Positions 40,401-57,089 of a stretch of 64,000 bases of DNA are shown here, piece by piece. Under the pieces are notes generated by a model. It was not told the DNA's origin and made no database searches. It worked only from the letters and a program-made list of their open reading frames with translations. Both the position numbers and the translations under genes were made by a program. Where the stretch lies: NCBI GenBank assembly GCA_020740775.1, contig JAHEWK010000015.1, positions 1-64,000 on the forward strand. Reading direction: 5' to 3'. The first letter of the stretch is position 1; every line of letters starts with the position of its first letter. Source of the DNA: Ilyonectria destructans. Its lineage: Eukaryota; Ascomycota; Sordariomycetes; Hypocreales; Nectriaceae.

Positions 40401-43400
40401 TCTCCGCAGTCAATTGCGCGATATGCGTTGACGACGGACTCGATGCACCATGTACTGAATATCTCGTCTAGCACGTCTCACGTACGTGCAGCGCAGCGAG
40501 TGGATTGGACCTGCGCGGACATGAAATCAGTGTAGGTGTGTGTATGTGCGTGCGGCCAGCACAACGGTGTGCTCTAGACCTGGTCCCTGTTCAGCGCGTG
40601 GCCGAACAAGCACAGGAACAAGATGGCAGGCGTTGTCTCTCCGGGGTTGCGTACAGAGGGGTCCTGGAGAGTCGCGGGCATCTGTAGAAGCTACCCATGG
40701 AAGCTTTTCTGTACAAGGCATCCCGGAGTGGCCAGAGCTCGGGTGTCCTAGCAGCTCTGCCATGCTGTCACTTTCTCACCTGGTGTTGCATTTCCGATCT
40801 TCCATGACCCAACCCATGTTCCCGCACTCTGACTACTTTACGATGTGCCTCCAACCCTATCCCATCCCATCTCTGCCTCTAACTAGACTACCTACTCTCG
40901 TCAGCTCTTTCAGGCTGCCTCCTTTTCATCAACCCCCATCACTCGCCTTTCACCGGCAGACCGCTGCAGCCAGCGTCACCGCCGCCTGCACCTCCTATAG
41001 GCCGACCAGCTCCAGGTCTCTTGTTGCTTGGGCTGCTGGATGCCGCTGTGGCCGTCTTGGCCGGACTTCGGTGGCTGGCATGCACCCCCTCGTCGTTGTC
41101 TTTGCCCTTGGCCTCTCTAATTTTACTTTGACTCACTTCACGCTTGAACTACCTACTACGTGGTAGATATGTGTTTGTATTGCGTGCGGGAACGGGTACC
41201 CGTGATCGAGAGACCAGTCCAGACCGTCCGATACCGTGCATAAAACGCAACACATACAAGCCCTCGTTTGGAGTCCCTGGCTGCTTACTCTTGGGACTGA
41301 GTGGTTACGTATGTGCGACGGCAACATGTGAAGAAGTGACACCACCACTAGCTATCTCTCACACTCCCACACTCTGCTTTTTTGCATCCCGTCTGTCAAT
41401 CCCCCACCCCTGGACTGGAAATCTGTCACCGATCCTGGACCAACACGTGCACCGGTACCGTAGATTTATACAGCACATGCCTGCCTACACACCCACAATC
41501 TACGGCGCTACGGACAAGCAACGAACGAGATAACCAGCAAGCCAGACACATCTACGCATCGTTGAATCGGCAGCCCAACGGCCAACGGAGGCTCCGCTTT
41601 CCCAAACCGTCATCAAGATTTATCCGCGGCTAAGCAATTGGCTCTCGCAATCTACACGACTATTCCAGCTTCGCTCTAGCTTCAGGACCGAGACCCCATC
41701 ACCCCCCTTGGTCCCCATGCCATCCCACGCCATCCCTGAATTCCCTTTGCGTCCATAGGCGCGCCTCCGGGGGGGTGGACGCCCCATGCTCTATGTCTCC
41801 CCTTCCATCCGTCCATCTAAAAAGGAAAAAAAGGACCAGAAAAAAACCACTCAAAAAATAGGTCGCGACAATCAGGACGTGGGCTCGGTGAGAAGGGCGA
41901 AGTACACCAGCGGCTCCAACCACCGGCCGGGGCTCGCCACGCCTCGTGACCGGGCAATTGAACTATGTCGTGCTACTGTGACTAACTGACTATTGCTCAT
42001 ACTGCGGTAGTCCTACTACAGCAGGTAAGTAACAGGTTCGGCAACATCCCGAAGTCCCAGGTGAGGGGTTTCAAGAGCAAAAGCAAAAGCAAAAGCAACA
42101 GCCAAAGCAAGCGACGATGGAGGCTTTGTTTGTGACGGATGCGGTGGCCAGGGCGTCAGACGAACCGGAGCATGACATGGCTTGCCATGTCTCGCCCTCC
42201 AATATCCGTCTTCCCTTCTGTCCCTTCTCTTTTTCGTCTTCCTCTTTGTTCTCCATCCTTCGCGAACAAGCAACCCCCTCGCTTCCCTTAGTTACGCTTC
42301 CAACCTTGTTCATCTGTAAGTTACAGTACTCCGTATGCATGACAGACTTGCACGCCGCCGCCACCACCGCTTGAGGCGACTAGACCCAACCCTCCCGGTC
42401 TCCCACCAGTCATCTCCATTGTGAGGTAGGCACTGTAAAAAGTATGTGCTGCAGAATTGCTGTATGTCAACCCTCCTGGTTTTTGGGCAGTGCTTTGCTT
42501 TCTTGCAGCTCGTGATTGTTGTGCCTGTGTGGTCCAACACGTGTCTCGAGTCTCGAGACTGAACTCACTATCGTGACGCGAACTGGAGCGACGAGGACCG
42601 GGCGGACATGTATGTCCATGACATCGGCTTACTCGCTCACCTGCCCCTCACCAACAAGGGTCTAAGCAAAGCCCACTCGTCGCGACGCTGAGCAACCCGG
42701 TCACTGGCTCCTCTTTTTCCGACCCCGTACCTGGCCATCCCCGGCTTCATCCAGGTCGGTTTCACCGAGGTTAAGACGCGGTGGACTGTGCGGCGGTGGC
42801 CGCAACCCTCCATTTCTCGGGCAAACAGGCCGGATGGTCCATGTCACCGTCGATGGTACCGGCATCCATAATCCATCTCCATGTCCATCATCAGCCGCCA
42901 CATGGAACTGAACTGATCTGATGGGAGAGCCCATGGCACGATGCCGTCCCCCTCCCCTTTCCTCCCCTCCTCCGCAGCACCAGACCAAGCCAAGCCCATG
43001 CATGATGCCATTGTTCGGTGCCTCTGTCGCATGTCCCTTCGTCGCATGTCCCTCTGTTACAAATCCCTCGCCCAACCCCCGGACCTTCACCGAGATCCTC
43101 GCGGGATAATCAATCGATTAACTACCAGGGGACCCCCAGACTCAGTACGGAGTACATAGAGTATCATCAGATGCCGCCTCAGCCTCGCATCCCCACCCCC
43201 ACTCACCCACCCACTGGGCCGCTACGCATTCCCCAGTGGGCTCTTCAGTGGACTCTTCAGTGGACATGATCGGCTTGGAGCGGGTGCTGACGGTGAAGGG
43301 ATGCGGCGGAAGACAAATACCGATGTCGCTGGCATTTCCATACCGCATGGTCTCACCATCCGGTCCGGCTCACCACTGCACTCAACTTTTCCCACCTTTT

Positions 43401-43870
43401 CCTACCCTAGAAACGCACCCCAGCTTGTACTCGCATACATATACGAAATACTCTAGTAGAAAGAGGCCCAGGACCTCATCTCCTCGCCCTTGTCCCGTCT
43501 GGCCTAGTCTGGGTATTGTTGCTCGGGTCTACTTCCATCCATCCTATCTACAACCATCCATAGCGCACCTGGTCTACCCAATAATATCCAGGGAATTAGG
43601 TAGGCGTCCCCGAGGAACCGTTCGATCGGGATATTCCACGCCGAGCTTGACCCTCCATCTTTCTCCTTGCCGGCCCAGCTCCCCGACACACCTACCGACA
43701 CGCACCGGCACTGATCCAATGAATTACACGTACATAACACATACCCTAACACATCGGCCCTCGGGTCCTGCGAGTCACCTCATCCTCCTGCACTGCGCTG
43801 CACTGCATTGGCTAGTAAATATGTGTGTTAGAGCTAGGTTCCTCCACCGTCCGTATCCTCGAGACGGAAT
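37497..43870. other. 6.4-kb GC-rich region without a convincing gene
   Basis: It lies upstream of the caspase-like gene. Open stretches exist on both strands (up to 243 codons), but they are Pro/Ser/Arg/Thr-rich, overlap each other in several frames and lack domains, so they look like GC-biased noise. Seen are microsatellites (GATG near 38105-38120, GAAGCA-type near 38900-38990, AAAGC units near 42078-42100, GGAGCA at about 38316-38332) and TACGGAGTA palindromes at 39890, 42327 and 43146. Long promoters, 5' UTRs or a non-coding RNA are possible. Confidence 0.55.
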
Positions 43871-43879
43871 TCCTTGGGA

Positions 43880-45145
43880 CCAGGCCTGGTTCCACCTTAC
43901 CTGCCCACCAAGTTTTGTCCTTCTTATTCCTCTTGAAATAGTAATCACACTTTCGACATCGGCCTGAATTACTTTCAATCCAGCAGGCAGGGCTACCCCA
44001 CAAGCAACAACGATGCATCTGCGATCTGCGAATTTTTGATGTTCTTCGTCGAGCTGCTTCTTGCTCTTTTCGCACATCTCTCGTGGTATTGCTTGCCCCT
44101 TGTGAACTCCTTTGTGTTTATAGCAAGTAAGGCAATACCATTTGCACAATTGTCCTGCAGAGGGTAGAAGGATGGCACAGTTCGGATTGGCACATTGCTT
44201 CCCCTGAACAGCCGGAGGCGGAAGAGATTCTGCATCTCTTCTGCGGTGCTTTTCGCGAACTTCCGCTCTTCGGCGGTCCCCGTAGTCGTTCCAGCAGCTT
44301 TCGCACTTGTTTTCCCCAGCCATTCTGGGATCACCGCAATCTTTACAAGTAGCCTCTTTCCGTTTTCCCCAATACCTAGCGCGAGTGGAAGCCTTGTGGC
44401 AGATGTCGCATCTTGGATAAGGGGGTGCCATAATCGAGACACGTGGGCGCGGGCTTTTGCTCTTCCCGTTCTTCGCGCATTACCACCGCCAATTGAGCGG
44501 GATTGATAGCAATGAAGCAGCTGCTGCATGTTGGTTGAGCAGGCCTTGTTGACCCACCGCATTCAACACACCTAGGCCCTGTCTCTTCTTGCAGGGGAGC
44601 TTCTCTCGTGTCTCCTTCGTGGTCGCGCGTGAAACTTTGGCGTTCACGCAACTTGAGCACTCCCTTGAATTCAAAAGTCTCGGTCCGGCCGCACTCTACA
44701 CATATGAATGGGACTTGTAGCGGTTGAAGCCGAACACATTTCCAGCAAATATGGCCGTCGATTGTAAGCTGTTCACAGACCCCACAAACATTCCACGCAA
44801 CCGGTGTCTCCAGATGACATCTGTGGCATCGGCTGTTGGGGCTCGTCGTGGGAACTCCGCAGTCAACGCAGTGACGATTTCAATGTAGCATCTCGCACTT
44901 ATAACATCGCTGCTTGCCACTTGCATGGTCTCCACAGACTGCACAAAGATTTCGCGGGGCCATTCTACAAAACCAATAGCGCAGGATCAATCTCTCGGCT
45001 GGATAAGCTCGGTCGGACCCTCAATTGCTTCCTGTAAGGTTGTATGTAGACTAGGCGCATCTACAATGGCAAGCGCATGTTTCTCACAGAGCTGTGTTAC
45101 TAGAGACGTCGGTTGTTGACAGTCCAAAGTATTGCACTTTGTATC
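43880..45145 (-). pseudogene. Pseudogene of a tandem zinc-ribbon (CxxC array) protein
   Basis: Read on the minus strand across frames, about ten units of the type C-x2-C ... C-x2-C follow one another: CNTLDC/LCEKH at about 45080-45140, LCAVCGD...RCYKC, HCVDCG...RCHRC, VCGVC...ICWKC, CVECG, CVECGG...CSSC, RCDICHK, CKDCGD...CESC, CLTC and finally RCRKCDYYFKR near 43920. The array is broken by a TGA at 44880-44882, a frame change at the G run 44421-44425 beside a Cys-to-Tyr change (44430-44432), another near 43990 and another near 45010. Tandem zinc ribbons suggest nucleic-acid or protein binding. Sequencing errors or introns could explain one break but not all. I do not recognise a named family. 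Confidence 0.7.
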
Positions 45146-45749
45146 GTGATGTTCTACTCCAGGCAGATACTATCGGTCTGAAGTAAACATCGAATTCACG
45201 AACTGTCTTATACCCTTGTATGTCTCATATAACAGAGGCAAGTGCATAATAGGTTGGTGAAAGTCATAGTCGTCTACTCTGACTAGGGTTCGATAATAGT
45301 GTTATCTAATGAGATAGTGTTATTGAAGGGACAACTGAGGAATTTGGTTTCCCCGACGCATCGAACGCCATCTCGATACTGTAAGGTACTATTGTAGGTC
45401 ATGGATCCTATTAGGTACAAGTAAGCGTATGTTATGATCTTCTGAGCAAAAGCTTGACTTACTGAGTTTTGACAGGTTATAGTCAAAGATATTATAGCTG
45501 TCCCTCGAAATTGAATAAAAAGCCAGCTAGATATGTTAGCAATATGAATATTAAGTCTTTTTTGAGATAACTGTACCTGCTGATGGATCCGCGTGCAGTC
45601 GTACGATGGGGCTCGGCAGGCCCCTCTTGTTGGATGATCGTCGACGATGGCGGCAGGAAGTGGAAAAGGGTGGCAGTACCAGTAAGTATGTCTGCAGCAG
45701 AAAAAATGTCGAAATACGTGAGGTTTCGGTCTATCATACTTTGTCGACC

Positions 45750-46490
45750 TCGTACTTCCTGCAGATTGAATTCTAGGAGGGAGTGAAACGACGCTGTCAC
45801 AAGGGAGTGCTGAGTGCTCAGGTGTTTCAATCACGATTCGCGTCTGCCCGAGGAAGTAGCAACTTGGCTTCGAAACCGGCACGGCGGGGCAATTGAACGG
45901 CATCCCTGCATGTTCCAACATGTCGTGGACTTTCAAAGCCCAGCCTGTGTATTGCTCAATCCCCCGAGCAATCTCTGTGTTGGTAGATCTGGTTGTTGGG
46001 AGGAAACTAACACAAATGACTCAGAACAGTAGTCACACATTTGTGTTGGCCACTTCTGGAGGACCGGTTCTGGCTGAACCACCGCAGAACGACTAGATGA
46101 AGCCGGGCATATTATGTGTCGCATCGCGTCATCTCGTTAATCAAATGTCTTAATGCAGAAGTCGGGAGAACACGTTAGTTCCATCACGATCTCATGATTG
46201 CCATTGACGGTCAGAGTGGAACACTCAAAAAGATTTAGAGCGTTCTCCTGTGTATCGGGTTCTTCTGACCAATAACTACCAAACTCGGACTCTGAAGTGT
46301 ATCTTTGACTTCGAAGTCATTCCAGCCATCGTGCTTTAGTGTACGGTTAGTCTGGCTCGACTCCCGAGTCTAATGCGGGATGGAATACACAAAGTGTTTT
46401 CAGTGTGACCTTCGCGCCGTGGGTGAGAAGGAGTTCATGGGCGACGTCAGACTGTGATACTGTGATTGCCACAACGCGTTGGCTTGGCTT
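45750..46490 (-). pseudogene. Possible further decayed coding stretch
   Basis: On the minus strand several short stretches have protein-like composition but jump between frames: VAITVSQSDVAHELLLTHGA near 46440, a Glu/Asn/Cys-containing piece near 46180-46280, PTQMCDYCSESF near 46030 and ALKVHDMLEHAGMPFNCP near 45910. Stops separate them. They may belong to the same lost gene as the zinc-ribbon array or to a separate one. Intron-containing functional coding cannot be excluded without transcripts. No domain is recognised. Confidence 0.3.
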
Positions 46491-49698
<3,208 letters not shown>

Positions 49699-50275
49699 GT
49701 CCAATTGACCAGTGGCGCGGTGTGGCGGAAGACAGCAACTGGCTTTCCCTTTGAAAAGCTTCTTAGGGGCCAAGTCTCACCCGTTTTGAGTTGTGCTTAA
49801 TGAATGAGACCATTTTTACCAGACACTTTGAGAGCTAGAAGATTGATGGACCAAAAGGATACCCCGCCAGATGATTACAGAGTACGCACTTCATTGAGGA
49901 CCAGGCAGGGGCTAAATAGCAACAGCTCGTTGTGCTAATCGGCCATCTCTGCTTAATTTCTGTGACGGCTTCGTAGAGAGCCCAGTAGACGAATAGATTT
50001 GGGCTAGTTGACTGCCTCTTGACAACTAAGGCACCTAATTCGTTGCATTCCTGGTTCCAACAAGTGAATTGGCAGTCACGTGTTCGGACTTCATGCCTGA
50101 GGCATGACTACCCGCGCCTTGCAGATTCGGCGATTAGGGCAGGTTGGTGGGGCACACAGCTTTTTTTTTTATTTCCTTCGACAAACATTGTTCCCCTCCC
50201 TCCCTCTCTCAATCTCACCTCTCTCCATACTCGGCACGCAAACCACGAGCCTCTGCCAATTTCAAACACGTCAAA
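49699..50275. other. Intergenic region between SEC23 and RPL12
   Basis: About 580 bp with the SEC23 3' UTR and the RPL12 promoter. No gene is seen. Confidence 0.6.
50160..50240 (+). promoter_or_regulatory. T-run and CT-rich tract before RPL12
   Basis: A run of T (50161-50170) followed by a C/T-rich stretch (about 50189-50228) lies 35-115 bases before the start codon. Pyrimidine-rich tracts at this distance are usual near transcription starts of highly expressed filamentous-fungal genes, including ribosomal protein genes. Role inferred, not shown. Confidence 0.4.
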
Positions 50276-50981
<706 letters not shown>

Positions 50982-52270
50982 ATCATGGCACTTAGATTAG
51001 ACAATCAGGTGCTAACCTTCTGAATTGAAATGCTTCCAATGCAAACGAACAGCAGCGTTGCGCGCATGTGTGTGTGTATGTGTGCGTGACATGAAACCAA
51101 ACAAGCTTGACCTTGTCTCACTCTGAAATATACCAACCTACTCTGTGGTCTATTTCTATTTTTCTTCTTCAAGGAATATCAACCTAACTGCTCGTGGACG
51201 GCCCTATACTCACCGCGACACCCCGGCAATACTGCCGCCGTGGATGTTGAGGTCCACTAACTGGGCCTACAGCCTTCCCAATGTTCCAGGAAATGGTTGC
51301 GACTCCGACTACCTGGTCGCAAATGCATAATTCTCCAGTTTAGTGAATGGCTTGCTGCGCTAGAGAAACGCGCGCGGCTGAGGATTCATGGCAATTGTCC
51401 CTGACGCGTTCCAACACAACTGACCCTTTCGAAATTGTTCCATTTTGCTGGCCCCAGCTCCAAGCGCATGACTAGGACTCAACAATCAAGGATAAGGGAA
51501 GCTTGAGAGCAATGCTTCCTAGTGTTGAATGACGCGGCATCCAAATAAATCTTTGCTGACCGACAAAAGAATGAAGTATGACCACCTTTGCATAGTTTAT
51601 TTCCTCGTCACCCAGGTGTGACATAGTCGCGGTGATGATGTCGCGAGTATGAGGGATCGCGGTGATTGCGACGCCGCAACACGTGCTTATTGGCCAGAGC
51701 GTTAAGTGTTGGCATGCAACCTGGCCTGAGGAGCCCTGCAGGCAGACACCTTACCTCAGCGGCCCCATCCTTCTAGGGTGGAGCCTTACCCGCCTCCATC
51801 ATACCGGCCGATTCTCGTGCTTTCAACCTCCACTTATCGACCTAAGGTACCACCTTGCACTACGAATCCCACCTCCAGATAATGGCGTCCCGCCTCTGAC
51901 GCGCAACTTAAGCTCCACTCCACCTACCGTCCCAACGCTCCTCTTCAACCACAACAGACGCCTACAGCTGCGTTGGCCTCGTTACATCTACTAAAGCTGG
52001 CCTGCCAGGTTGAGACGGGCAGATTCCTCACGGCGCTGGTGCTGGTGTTTCGGCGTTGGCGTGGTCCTCGCCCGCAGAGCCAGCCCCAAATGCCCGTCAG
52101 CTACTTGATCAGCGACTCGATCAACGACTCGATCAGTGACTTCATCTCCCAGCGCCGAACTCCCTCGCCATGCTCTTTGACTAGCAGGCCATGAACGACC
52201 GTCATCTGTCAGCGTCGTCATCTTTGAATTCCCCGCTTTTGCCATTTGTTCGCCCAGATACCCCGTTGTC
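50982..52270. other. Intergenic region before the O-GlcNAc transferase gene
   Basis: About 1.3 kb with the RPL12 3' UTR and the promoter or 5' UTR of the transferase. It has GT repeats at 51066-51090 and a threefold 12-bp repeat, GATCAGCGACTC and variants, at 52107-52142. An ATG at 52191 is out of frame with the transferase start. No gene is seen. Confidence 0.55.
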
Positions 52271-55200
52271 ATGTTGCCTCTCCTTCAGAGGCCCCCTCAT
52301 GCGGTGACGCCGCCACCCTCGAACCACGATGCCTTCACCCCCTTCCCAGGCAACGATGCCTCGTCGGTCAACGGCCATTACCCACGAGACGTTTCCATCG
52401 CGTATCAGCGCTCGTTTCCCATCCGTACCTCCCAACCACATCGTCGACCCTCCGCACCCGCAAGCTCACTCTACCGCTCTTATCCCGAGTACCATCTCCG
52501 CCGGAAGACACCCAACGGCACTATCGATGCTGGCTACGACGGATCGCCCACTCCTCTCTCCCACGGCCCGCCACCTTTGAAGCACCTTGGTCTACCTAGG
52601 TCCGCGACATCCACGGCATTTCCTCCGACAACCCCGGCGGCACTGCCACTCCGTAGCCACAATCTGGTCGCTGACCATCGCCAGTCCTCTTCGCCTGGCA
52701 ACCGAGGCGTTAACGATGATGGTAGGCACATCCATATGGGCTCTATGCCATGGCCGTTTACCGGTGACATGTCACGGCTTCCAGGCGCGTTCCTTGAAAG
52801 CCCCCAGACTTTCATTCCTCCTGGACGGCAGCATCAATCTGTCGCCTACCTCGATGCCTCGGGGATGTTCCCCAGCATTTATCAACCACTTTTGAGGGCT
52901 AATGAGTATAATGTTCGCGCTTTTTGCCCACCCCCGGTGGTTATGAATGACTCTTTGCCACTCGGCCAAATACCCTTGCATGCTACTCCTTCACCTTGGA
53001 ATCATGGAAACTACGTCCAACCATGTGAATCGAGTCCATTGGGATCTGCACAACAGGATCTCGGACCTAAGTCTCACAAGCTGGTGCCAGAATTTATGCA
53101 CCACCCGTCGTTTGATGGCTCTATTGAACAAGACGTCACATTCAATACCCCACACCCTCGACACAGCGACATCGAGAATTTAGGGCTTGATCCGAGGAGG
53201 AGTATTCAACCTCATTCTTACTCTCCAGAGTTCCGAGGTCAACAGGGATTTCGAGAAAAGGTGCTGTTACAGGCTCATAGGAGCTATATGGATCTTCTTA
53301 CCTACCTCCAGACGTCGAGAAGATCGCAACCTGGGAAGACCAATTCAGGTCTCGGTACTGCCCCGAAGCTGCTAGTATATCCCAAACCCCCGAGGCCTTC
53401 TTTGAAGATTCTGGAAACTGGGGAAAGGGGTGTATCAACGAGTTTTTCTGAGAGAGATCGTGGGCGAAACTACCACCTTCGGGGCTATACATCGACGCAC
53501 CCACTGGGATCTTTCAACAATTCCTTTTCCGGAGGAAAGATGTCAACCCTTTCCACAGCGAAGTCTTCGCTCGAAATGCTGAATAGCCTATGTGAGCAGA
53601 GCGGATGGAATTGGATTGATGGGATTTTGGTTGGGGGATGTCTCCATTATGGAATGGAACAATTCGAAGAGGCATTGGAATGGTTCTCGAGGATCATCAC
53701 TCTTGACTCGAGGTAAAGACTTGTCCCTAGTGAACTGTCAAGTGGCTGTTCCATGGTGTCTGACTCTTTCGCAGTCACGTCGAGGCTATCACAAACATGG
53801 CTGCCACGTTATACTGCCTCAATCGCCAAGACGAGGCCGAGCAGCACTGGATCAGAGCCGTGAAGGTGCAACCTAGCTATTTAGAAGCTGTCGAGCACCT
53901 TGTCGGACTCTTGTATAAGCAGCGCAGTAAGGAAGCTGTCGACATCATCAACTACGTGCAGCAGGCGCTGGCCCTGTCATCCTCCGGATCCATACGGCCG
54001 GCACGAGTACCTGCTGGCGGGCCCACTCCGCAGGGGGGCTTTTCTGGCACTACCATGGCTCACAGTTTCCAAATTGCTGACTTGAAGCAGGCGCAGCATC
54101 ATGGGGTTGCACCTCGATCAGGTGACACAAAGACACCAGGTTTTGGATCGAGCGGCTATGCCATACCCGGAAGAGAGAATGGGCGAATCCTTGCCCTGAT
54201 CCACGCGAAGGGGACTATGCTGTACAGCCTAAAAGAAGTAAACGGGGCCTCGGCCGCCTTTGAAGAAGCGGTGCTGATTAGCGTCGGCCGTCATATGACG
54301 GGTATACCAGACCTGGTGCGTCGAATCCAAACAGTCCTGTCTCCTACAGAACCAAGACCAGCTCCACGTGGCCAGATTTCACATCCCCTCCGGCCCCTGT
54401 TATTGCCTCCCGAAAGAGCTCGACATACCGCCCATCTTGTGTTTGGCGGCAGCGGAGACCTCCCGGGTCTTCGATATGTGACTGAGGGCACGACAAAACG
54501 TGCTGCAGTGCAAACAACCAGTAATTCGCTACTTTCGCTAGCCAAGATTTTTCAGGATGGTCTGTCAAGTGGCCATGCTTCCCCCGATGTCCCGCGACGT
54601 CCCTCAGGAGTCGAAGATATTCTAGCCCTCTACTACCTTTCTCTGTCTCTTCAGGAAAGCCCCTCAACCGCAAATAACGTCGGAATTCTTCTCGCAGGAG
54701 TACAGCAATCCACTTCGAGCTCTTACGGCGCCAGCATCGACATGTTTCCCCAGCCAAATATTCCAGGGATCATACCGGGAAGCGGTCTAGCTCTCGCTTT
54801 GGCGTACTATCATTATGGATTACGCTTGGATCCCAAACACGTTCACCTTCATACAAACCTCGGCAGTCTTCTGAAAGACATTGGCCAACTCGACTTGGCG
54901 ATCCAAATGTATGAACAGGCTGTGTCGTGTGACGGTACTTTCGATATTGCCCTGACGAATTTGGCCAATGCAGTCAAGGACAGAGGTCGTATTAGCGACG
55001 CCATAATGTACTACAAACGCGCCGTGACTTCCAATCCTGACTTTGCCGAGGCTGTTTGTGGTCTATCAACAGCCTTGAATTCTGTCTGCGACTGGCGAGG
55101 TCGGGGTGGGGTCATGCTTCAGTCTGGAAAGTACGACCGCTGGCATGTTGATGAACGAGGGTTGCTCGTTGACGCCCGCTCTTTGGGGCAGGAAAACGGT

Positions 55201-57089
55201 CTCACTAGCCGAGTTGTCCGCATCATCAGCAAGCAGCTGAATGAGGCGTCACAATGGGGACGGGGCATCCTCGAGGACAAAGCTATCATGGCCTTGGCCG
55301 GACAAGTTCGCGATCTGGGCTCGACAAACTCTTTTCAGCCCGAGAAAGCCCTACGCGACTGGGCTGGCAAGCCCTGGGAAGGCTCACGTCTCATACGCCT
55401 AGTGGAACGCACTACTCGGGCAACGCAATGGAAATGGTACCGCGATCGTTACGTTTCCCGCTCCAAGTCAACTTCACGTTATTTACGGCTCCGATTACCT
55501 CCTAACCTCACTGTTCCGTCGGCGCCAACTGTCCTCCCGTTCCATACATTCACGTGCCCCCTCACCGCAAGAGACATTCGCATCATCTCACAGCGAAATG
55601 CGATCCGAATCTCCTGTTCAACTCTGCGACTGCCTTGGATACCGGCCACAGTCTACCCACCACCCCCGCCCCCTAACCCTCAACTGAATGTGGGCTACGT
55701 GTCATCCGATTTCAACAACCACCCCTTGGCCCATCTGTATGACCCCATTTACTTGTGCTAGAAGTCGATGCTGAAGAAGCTAACCCATATGGTAGAATGC
55801 AATCCGTCTTTGGTCTTCACAATCCTCAACGGACTAGGGCCGTTTGCTACGCTACAACGGCAAGCGACAGATCAGTCCATCGCCATCAAATTGAACGGGA
55901 AGCCCCTGTGTTCCGGGATGTCAGCAACTGGCCTTCAGAGAAGTTAGTAGAGCAGATTGTTCGAGATGAGATCCACATCTTGATCAATCTAAATGGCTAT
56001 ACCAGAGGAGCGCGAAACGAGATATTCGCGGCCCGCCCTGCCCCGGTGCAAATGTCCTTCATGGGATTTGCAGGAACCATGGGCGCTGAATGGTGTGACT
56101 ACATTCTTGCAGACAGCACTGCGATCCCACCAGGGACACTTCGCCCCTGGCGGGCCAATGTTAGGGTTGAGGATATCTTCCACGATGACACCGAGGGTGA
56201 TGGGGGCGATTGGATGTACTCTGAGAACATCATTTTCTGTCGCGATACCTTTTTTTGTTGCGACCATGCCCAGTCTTGCGACGCGAGTGAGAGGCAAGTG
56301 ACGTGGGAGGAGGAGCAACAGCGCCGATGGCAGATGCGCAAGGAGTTGTTCCCAACCCTTCCCGATGATGTCATCATTTTGGGAAATTTTAATCAACTAT
56401 ACAAGGTGAGTGTTGTTGGCCGATTGAACATCTCAGACATTGACCATATCTAGATTGAGCCAACAACCTTCAGATCCTGGCTGCGGATACTGGCGCAGGT
56501 ACCGAAGGCGATTCTCTGGCTTCTACGATTTCCAGAACTTGGCGAAGTAAATCTACGACGCACTGCCAAGGCGTGGGCAGGAGCTGAGGTTGCGAGCCGC
56601 ATCATATTCACAGATGTTGCGCCCAAGAGCCAGCATATCTCACGTGCGCGGGTGTGTGATCTCTTCCTCGACACCCCCGAATGCAACGCACACACAACGG
56701 CGGCAGACGTCCTGTGGTCAAGTACGCCTTTGCTCACGCTCCCGCGGTACCCTTACAAAATGTGCTCCCGAATGGCGGCGTCAATCCTGAAGGGGGCACT
56801 GCCCAAGTCGGCTGAGGGCCGACAGGTTGCTTCGGAACTAATTGCTGGAAGCGAAGCAGAATATGAACAGCGGGCGGTCCGATTGGCCGGCGGGCTCAGT
56901 TACGACATGACGGACAGCAGGTTTGGGGAGGGACATGGGCGACTGGCAGAGATGCGCAAGCTACTCTGGGATGGGAAGTGGAATTGTGGACTGTTTGATA
57001 CCCGTCGGTGGGTTGACAACCTAGAAACGGCGTATGAAGAGGCTTGGCGACGCTGGGTTGCAGGAGAGAGCGGAGACATCTGCCTCTAA
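52271..57089 (+). CDS. TPR-containing UDP-GlcNAc:protein O-GlcNAc transferase (GT41)
   Basis: Four exons (52271-53712, 53775-55736, 55796-56405, 56454-57089) with introns of 62, 59 and 48 bp give 1,549 aa. GT41 enzymes put single GlcNAc residues on Ser/Thr of nuclear and cytosolic proteins. Residues 1 to about 430 are Pro/Ser/His-rich and disordered. TPR motifs occur at about 450-540 and 837-908. The catalytic part keeps the key sites of human OGT: GYVSSDFNNHPLAHL with His1130 (human His498), NGYTRGARNE, FNQLYK with Lys1338 (human Lys842), and CNAHTT with His1418-Thr1419-Thr1420 (human 920-922), so it should be active. The long N-terminus and the insert between TPR blocks are fungal features. 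Start at 52271 is the first in-frame ATG after a stop at 52178. Confidence 0.93.

Noticed and set aside
40540..41166. 208-codon plus-strand open stretch
   Set aside because: GC-biased random frame, Ser/Pro/Arg-rich, no domain or splice logic.
43236..43967. 243-codon plus-strand open stretch
   Set aside because: Pro/Ser/His/Thr-rich, overlaps the 3' end of the minus-strand zinc-ribbon pseudogene, no domain.
45283..45936. 217-codon minus-strand open stretch as an intact gene
   Set aside because: Only its first third looks protein-like and continues pieces from other frames upstream; treated as a possible pseudogene remnant instead.
52107..52142. Threefold 12-bp repeat as an operator array or CRISPR-like repeat
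   Set aside because: Only three imperfect units without spacers in a eukaryotic intergenic region; recorded as a simple tandem repeat.
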